Of a stretch of DNA of 35,321 nt, positions 30,789 through 35,321 are shown piece by piece. The stretch lies in assembly GCA_023475025.1 (NCBI GenBank), contig JAMCWB010000056.1, forward strand, positions 1-35,321, read 5' to 3'. The translations under genes were made by a program, and so were the position numbers. Under the pieces are notes generated by a model. It made no database searches. It saw only the letters and a list, made by a program, of their open reading frames with translations, and had not been told where the DNA came from. This stretch comes from Gammaproteobacteria bacterium. Its GTDB lineage: Bacteria > Pseudomonadota > Gammaproteobacteria > Pseudomonadales > Pseudomonadaceae. How positions within the stretch are numbered: the first letter of the stretch is position 1; the number at the start of each line of letters is the position of its first letter.

Positions 30789-32972
30789 TCACTTGTACTC
30801 GTACGCGTAATAGCTATAGGCGTTACTGGCCTTGCGCTCCACCGCGTTGAGGATACAGCCCTTCACGGTGACGCCGTTCTGCTCGAAGCGGCGCAGGGTC
30901 AGATCTACCTCCTTCACCGAGTTGTGGCCATAGCGGGCCACCACCATGCTGGTGCCCGCCACCTGGCCGATGATGGCGGCATCGGTCACCGCCAGTACCG
31001 GCGGGGTATCGATCACCACCAGGTCATAGCGGCTGCTCAGGCTGTCCATCAGGGCGCGGAAGCGCGGATGCATCAGCAGTTCGGCGGGGTTCGGGGGGAT
31101 TTCGCCCCGGGAGATGAAATCCAGGCCCTCCACGTCGGTGTGGCGAACCACGTCCTCTTCGGAGTTACTACCGGCCAGGTAGTTGGACAGGCCGCGCTCT
31201 GCCCCGCCGGTGAAGTACTTGTGCATGTGCCCTTTGCGCAGGTCACCGTCCACCAGCACGACTTTCTGGCCGATCTGCGCCAGCACCATGGCCAGGTTGG
31301 CCGAGATAAAGGACTTGCCCACCGCCGGGCTGGGGCCGGAGATCATCAGCACGTTGTTGCTGGCTTCCATCATGGCGAAATGGAGGCTGGTGCGCAGGCT
31401 GCGCAGGGCCTCGATGGTCAGGTCGCCGGGATTGGTTTCGGCCAGCAAGTGATGCCGCCGCGGCGGTGCGCCCTTGCGGCGGCTGACCCGTTGCAGCAGG
31501 CGTTCGTTCTTTTGCTGGTCTTCCGACAACGGCAGGGTGGCGTACACGGGAATGCCTTCCTGCTCCAGTTGTTCGGGGCTTTCAATAGTGCGGTTGAACA
31601 CAGCGCGCACCAGCACCATGCCCACCCCGCCCATCAGGCCCAGCAGGGTCGAAAGGGCAATGATCAGGCCCTTTTTCGGGCGAATCGGCGCGGGCTGCAC
31701 TTCGGCGGCGTCGATAATGCGCACGTTACCGACGGTGCCCGCTTTCAGGATACGCAGCTCCTGGGCGCGGTTGAGCAGCTGCACGTAGATTTCCTGGTTC
31801 AGCTCGACATCGCGCATCAGGCGCAGGATCTGCTGCTGGGTTTCCGGCAGGTTCTGGATTTCGCGGTTCAGGCGCTCGCGCTCGTCTTCAAGGCTCTGGC
31901 GCTGTTCCACCAGGGTACGGTAGGCCGGGTGCTCGCGAGTGTACAGACGTGAGACTTCGCTTTCCTTGAAACGCAGGTCGTTCAGTTTGGCTTCCAGTTG
32001 CACCACGCGGCCGAGCAGCGACTGGGTTTCCAGGGAGATATCCACGGATTCGGATTCCAGGCGGAAGGCATTCAGCTCCGTTTCCGCCTCATCCAGCGTT
32101 TCGCGAATGCCCGGCAATTGCTCTTCGATAAACGACAAGCTTTGCTCGGCCTGCGCCGAGCGACGACGAATGTTCTGCAGCAGGTAATTGCGTGCCACCG
32201 CATCCAGCGTTTGCTGCACGCGTTCGGGCACCGGGCCGCTCATGCCCACGGTCAGAATGCCGGTGTTGCGGCCCCGCTCGGCCACTTCGATATTGTTTTG
32301 CAAGGAGCGGATGGCGGCCAGCGGGCGGCGCTTGGTCACACGGTATTGATCGCCTGCCTCGCCGTTGAGCTGGTTGAGGCGAATCAGGATGCCGCTGTCA
32401 TCGGTATCGCGCACGTCTTCACCCACCGCACCGCTGGCCAGCAGGCGGTCTTCATGGTGCAACTCAAAGCGGTTGTCGCCCAGGTAGGTGAGCAGCAAGG
32501 GCTCTCCCAGCAGCCACTGCGGCACCATCAACTGGTCGATCCACAATTGCCGCTGGGCGTCGGCCCAGCCCGCGAACAGCATGCGGTTGTCCTGCGGCGA
32601 GGGGCCTCGCAGCCGGGCAAACAACCCGCTGATCACCGGCTCGACGTCGATATCCAGTTTCAGCTCCTGCACCGTGTCGCCAATCACCATGCGTGAGCGC
32701 AGGATTTCCATTTCGGCCTGGGCGGAGCTTTCGCCGGAAAACAGTTCTGACAGTTCACCAAACACGGGCATGCCGCCTTGTTTGGCTTCCACCTGCAACA
32801 GGGCGTCGGCGCGATAAATCGGCGTGGCCATGAAGGCATAGGCGGCCCCCATGAAACAGGCAATACCTGCAATCAGGCCGATCTGCCAGCGGTGGTCCAC
32901 TAGCAGCGCCCAGAGCCGCGTCAGGTCGATTTCGTCATCCGCTGCACTGCGGGCGCTGTTCTGCTGGGTCAT
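30789..32972 (-). CDS. wzc: Wzc: polysaccharide co-polymerase and BY tyrosine autokinase
   Basis: A 727-residue inner-membrane protein. First TM near residues 32-52 (IGLIAGIACFMGAAYAFMA), a Wzz-type periplasmic domain with long coiled coil (about 250-400), a second TM at about 440 with the proline-rich PIRPKKGLIIALSTLLGLMGGVGMVLV motif, then the cytoplasmic kinase: Walker A SGPSPAVGKSFISANLA, Walker A' VVLVDGDLRKGHMHKYF and Walker B LVVIDTPPVLAVTDA. The C-terminus is a tyrosine cluster (YSYYAYEY) for autophosphorylation. It sets chain length and couples polymerisation to export through Wza; Wzb dephosphorylates it. Confidence 0.95.
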   Translation of the reverse strand: MTQQNSARSAADDEIDLTRLWALLVDHRWQIGLIAGIACFMGAAYAFMATPIYRADALLQVEAKQGGMPVFGELSELFSGESSAQAEMEILRSRMVIGDTVQELKLDIDVEPVISGLFARLRGPSPQDNRMLFAGWADAQRQLWIDQLMVPQWLLGEPLLLTYLGDNRFELHHEDRLLASGAVGEDVRDTDDSGILIRLNQLNGEAGDQYRVTKRRPLAAIRSLQNNIEVAERGRNTGILTVGMSGPVPERVQQTLDAVARNYLLQNIRRRSAQAEQSLSFIEEQLPGIRETLDEAETELNAFRLESESVDISLETQSLLGRVVQLEAKLNDLRFKESEVSRLYTREHPAYRTLVEQRQSLEDERERLNREIQNLPETQQQILRLMRDVELNQEIYVQLLNRAQELRILKAGTVGNVRIIDAAEVQPAPIRPKKGLIIALSTLLGLMGGVGMVLVRAVFNRTIESPEQLEQEGIPVYATLPLSEDQQKNERLLQRVSRRKGAPPRRHHLLAETNPGDLTIEALRSLRTSLHFAMMEASNNVLMISGPSPAVGKSFISANLAMVLAQIGQKVVLVDGDLRKGHMHKYFTGGAERGLSNYLAGSNSEEDVVRHTDVEGLDFISRGEIPPNPAELLMHPRFRALMDSLSSRYDLVVIDTPPVLAVTDAAIIGQVAGTSMVVARYGHNSVKEVDLTLRRFEQNGVTVKGCILNAVERKASNAYSYYAYEYK

Positions 32973-32984
32973 GCCTTGCTCCGG

Positions 32985-33413
32985 TCACACAATTCTTCGG
33001 GCCCAGGCCGCCGTGGCCCCGACCATCATTTCGTAGGCTTTCTCGTACACTTCCCGGCTGCGCTTGTACGGATCAGGAATTTCCTGATCGTTCACCCATT
33101 TGCCCAGCAGGAAGGTCTTGCCACTGACCTCCGGGGCCATGGCCGCAATGCGATCCCAATGGCGGGTTTCCATCACCAGTATCAGGTCGGCCTCGCGACA
33201 CAGTTCGCGGGTCAGCTTGCGCGCCTGGTGCGCCGGGCACATCAGGCCGTTTTCTTCCGCCACCTCACGCGCCGTGGCATCCATATCGTGATCCACCAGC
33301 GCCACCAGCCCGGCCGACGACACCTGCTTGCCGGTATCCCGGGCCAGCATGGCGGCGGCGGTGGGGCTGCGGCAGATATTGCCGTCGCAGACCACCAGGA
33401 TGCGCTCAAACAT
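32985..33413 (-). CDS. wzb: Wzb: low-molecular-weight protein tyrosine phosphatase
   Basis: A 142-residue cytoplasmic phosphatase. The CX5R loop is Cys9 to Arg15 (VVCDGNICRSPTA), and the general-acid aspartate is in IPDPYKRS near residue 118. It removes phosphate from the tyrosine cluster of Wzc, which lies 12 bases downstream; the pair controls polysaccharide assembly. It ends at 32985 and starts at the wza stop (one-base overlap). Full length for the family. Confidence 0.94.
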   Translation of the reverse strand: MFERILVVCDGNICRSPTAAAMLARDTGKQVSSAGLVALVDHDMDATAREVAEENGLMCPAHQARKLTRELCREADLILVMETRHWDRIAAMAPEVSGKTFLLGKWVNDQEIPDPYKRSREVYEKAYEMMVGATAAWARRIV

Positions 33414-34546
33414 CAGCGATCGATCTCCCGCTCTGCCCGGGCGGTAAAATAAACGCCCTGAATGGTCGGCATGATCTGCGAGATGATACGGTTCCAGCGC
33501 GCAATCGGCGCGGCCGTCACATAGATGATATCCCGCGGGTTGAGCACAAACTCATCGGCCAGCACCAACGCGGTGGCGTCTTTCGCGTTCAACTGGAACA
33601 GGTCAATCACACCGGCCTCGTCCGGCGCCCGGCGCATCACGAACACACCGGTGGCATCGGCCTGCAATTCATTGATACCGCCTGCTTCCGACAGGGCTTC
33701 CGCCAGGGTCAGGCCATTACGGCCCATCATCAGCGATTGCGGGTTGCGCACTTCGCCCAGCAGGAACACCTTGTTGTCGTCGGCGCGGGACACATGCACC
33801 ACATCACCGGCTTTCAGCAGCACGTTATAGCGGGCGTCACCGCGCTCGTAGACTTCACGCAACGACAACCGGTATTCACGGCCGTCACGGGTCAGCACCA
33901 CATTGCGCCAGTCGGCCTCTTCCGTGACACCACCGGCCGCATTCACGGCGTCCAGCAGGCGCATGGGCACGTTGGTCACCGGATAAGCACCGGGTTCACG
34001 CACGCTGCCCGCGACATACACCCGCTGCGAACGGAATGCGGCCACGGTGACATCCACCTGTGGGTCTTCGATATAGCGTGCAATGCGCCGGGTGATCACT
34101 TCACGGATTTCGGTCACCCGCAGCCCGGCCACCTCGATCACGCCGACATAGGGATAAAAGATGGTGCCGTCGTTATGCACCCAGTTGCCCGCTTCTGAAG
34201 GGCTGCGCATGGAGCCGGCAGGAATGGTCAGTTCGGGATGATCCCACACGGTGATGTTGAGCACATCGCCGGGGCCGACGACATAGTCGTAATGGCCTTC
34301 ATGCTCCAGCGCGTCCGGCAAGGTGGGCTCTGTCACCACCGGGGTCAGCGCGGCCAGGCCCGGGCGAATCGGGATCACCCGCACTTCGTCGGGGTCCACC
34401 GCCTCGCCCTCGCGGTCATCAAACCAGCGGCTGCTGCCCGAGGTGGAAATATGCGACCCCGGAATCACGGTGCAGGCGCCCAGCGCCACCAGTGCCAGCA
34501 CCACGATCAGGGTGCGCCCCGTCTGAATCATTGCGTTGTCAGTCAA
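33413..34546 (-). CDS. wza: Wza: outer-membrane polysaccharide export lipoprotein
   Basis: A 377-residue lipoprotein: signal peptide with a lipobox (LIVVLALVALGACTVIPG; Cys25 would be lipidated), polysaccharide export domain (YVVGPGDVLNITVWDHPELTIPAG...DGTIFYPYVGVIEVAGLRVTEIREVITRRIARYI), SLBB-type repeats (RVYVAGSVREPGAYPVTNVPMRLLDAVNAAGG; KVFLLGEVRNPQSLMMGRNGLTLAEALSEAGG), and a C-terminal amphipathic helix (WNRIISQIMPTIQGVYFTA) for the outer-membrane pore. Start: a TTG at 34546 with GGGAG seven bases upstream and overlapping the wzi stop is supported; the alternative is ATG 34531, which gives a five-residue shorter signal peptide but has no close ribosome site. Confidence 0.93.
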   Translation of the reverse strand: MTDNAMIQTGRTLIVVLALVALGACTVIPGSHISTSGSSRWFDDREGEAVDPDEVRVIPIRPGLAALTPVVTEPTLPDALEHEGHYDYVVGPGDVLNITVWDHPELTIPAGSMRSPSEAGNWVHNDGTIFYPYVGVIEVAGLRVTEIREVITRRIARYIEDPQVDVTVAAFRSQRVYVAGSVREPGAYPVTNVPMRLLDAVNAAGGVTEEADWRNVVLTRDGREYRLSLREVYERGDARYNVLLKAGDVVHVSRADDNKVFLLGEVRNPQSLMMGRNGLTLAEALSEAGGINELQADATGVFVMRRAPDEAGVIDLFQLNAKDATALVLADEFVLNPRDIIYVTAAPIARWNRIISQIMPTIQGVYFTARAEREIDR

Positions 34547-35321
34547 AACGAAACTCCCAGGCCGCCATGGCTGTCGTTCTCGACCAGATTCTGGCCTCTG
34601 TCTCGATCTCTTTACTGGTGTGGAACCCCGACAGCGTCAGGCGCCCGCCCAGTACCGGGCGTCTGTAACGCAGGGCATAAATGTCCACGTCTTGTGCAAA
34701 CGACACATCAAACACCGGCACACCGGCTTCAGGGGGACGGCTGCGGAGTGTATCAACTCTGTTCAGCTCTGCCCTGCTGTAGGTCACGGAAATATCACTC
34801 CCGTTCCGGAAAAACTGGTTTGCCCCCAGGGAAACCACGCGTGAATTCGACTCCCAGGTGGAGCCCGTGGTGCGTCCCTTGTAGCGGTTGCCGGTGCGGA
34901 ATGTGCTGTGCTCGTAGGCCGACAGCCGCTCTTCACTGGAGAAGACTCCGGCCACGGTGTCGGTAAATTCCACGAAGAAACGCTGTTCACCACCGGCCAG
35001 GCGCGAGGCCACATCCACACCAAAGGTGCCAAACAACTGTGAAGGCAGAAAACCGGCTTCGTCTTCACCAATCACCTCGCCATAAAAACCGACGGTGTTG
35101 TCACCCAGCGGCAGCGACAGGCGGAAATCACCCCCGGCAATCTGATCGCAGGGGTTTTCGGTATCGCCGTAGACGTTCGATTGCCCCAGCGTACAGTTGC
35201 GCAACGAGCTCCAGGATTCGCTCTGCCCTTCCCCACCCCAGAGGAAAGTACGCATCAGGCCGATCTCCAGATGCTGCCACGGACGAAAGCTGAAGCGGGC
35301 GCCAATCAGCTTCGCTTCACA
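34539..35321 (-). CDS. wzi: Wzi-family capsule assembly outer-membrane protein (5' end off-window)
   Basis: The C-terminal 260 residues of a beta-barrel protein: FRPWQHLEIGLMRTFLWGGEGQ, GNTC-like Cys pair, GGDFRLSLPLGDNTVGFYGEVIGEDEAGFLPSQLFGTFGVDVASRLAGGEQRFFVEFTDTVAG, ending in alternating strands and EFRFD. This is the Caps_assemb_Wzi pattern; Wzi is an 18-strand barrel that holds capsule to the cell surface. The frame is open through the window edge at 35321, so the N-terminus and signal peptide are not visible. It overlaps wza by eight bases, so the two are co-transcribed. Presence favours a cell-attached capsule over free EPS, though related proteins occur in EPS loci. Confidence 0.85.
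   Translation of the reverse strand, partial: CEAKLIGARFSFRPWQHLEIGLMRTFLWGGEGQSESWSSLRNCTLGQSNVYGDTENPCDQIAGGDFRLSLPLGDNTVGFYGEVIGEDEAGFLPSQLFGTFGVDVASRLAGGEQRFFVEFTDTVAGVFSSEERLSAYEHSTFRTGNRYKGRTTGSTWESNSRVVSLGANQFFRNGSDISVTYSRAELNRVDTLRSRPPEAGVPVFDVSFAQDVDIYALRYRRPVLGGRLTLSGFHTSKEIETEARIWSRTTAMAAWEFRFD

Noticed and set aside
30726-31952. 408-residue plus-strand open frame opposite wzc
   Set aside because: His/Gln/Ala-rich antisense shadow typical of high-GC third positions; Wzc motifs on the minus strand are complete.

Overview
The window looks like a chromosomal surface-polysaccharide locus of a gammaproteobacterium. The Wzi/Wza/Wzb/Wzc export set, a specialised NusG paralogue (RfaH) with an ops-type element, and moderately high GC in the core genes all fit. 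A marine or halophilic lineage (Oceanospirillales or Alteromonadales-like) is my guess, not something the sequence proves. I saw no rRNA, tRNA or CRISPR array.

Right block (35.3 to 26.8 kb, all minus strand): wzi (cut by the window edge), wza, wzb, wzc, then rfaH, rmlB, rmlA, wecE and a MarR-type EPS-associated regulator. It supplies the envelope export machine, the antiterminator and dTDP-4-amino-4,6-dideoxygalactose.

Middle insert (26.8 to 23.5 kb): accessory genes that break the polysaccharide locus in two. They are a two-TM protein of unknown function, an N-terminally shortened Rpn-family nuclease, a HigB/NadS-type toxin-antitoxin pair with its own palindromic operator, and a decayed regulator plus membrane-protein pair.

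Left block (23.3 to 1.8 kb, all minus strand, mostly overlapping or nearly touching genes, so probably one operon of about 21 kb): glmS, wecB and wecC (GlcN-6-P and UDP-ManNAcA supply); pseB, pseC, a cytidylyltransferase/aldo-keto reductase fusion, an SDR, a PseG-PseH fusion and pseI (a CMP-pseudaminic acid or related nonulosonate pathway); a Wzy-like polymerase, a large GT-B candidate transferase and a Wzx-like flippase (AT-rich, horizontally acquired in look); a previously hidden 49-residue membrane ORF; a heparinase II/III-family protein; a WbuB-like GT4; and a PglC/PglD/PglE-like set for a bacillosamine-type sugar. An ops-like element sits 34 nt before glmS, so RfaH from the right block probably drives this long operon. 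A GTTCA-N5-TGAAC palindrome occurs both in the glmS leader and over the start codon of the MarR regulator, suggesting a second shared control.

Left edge (1.8 kb to 1): a genomic junkyard. It holds a cysC pseudogene, an orphan HigA-like antitoxin with an intact promoter and operator, a complete HI1419/HI1420-type toxin-antitoxin pair, a perfect 36-bp direct repeat that encodes the start of a broken hydrolase-like gene, and the right end of an IS66-family element that cut the second repeat copy.

Taken together, the genes predict a Wzx/Wzy-type polysaccharide begun by a PglC-like phosphoglycosyltransferase and containing a 2,4-diamino-trideoxy sugar, possibly ManNAcA, and a nonulosonic acid. 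The two fusion enzymes, the extra AKR and SDR activities, and the two-layer regulation are the parts most worth a second look.
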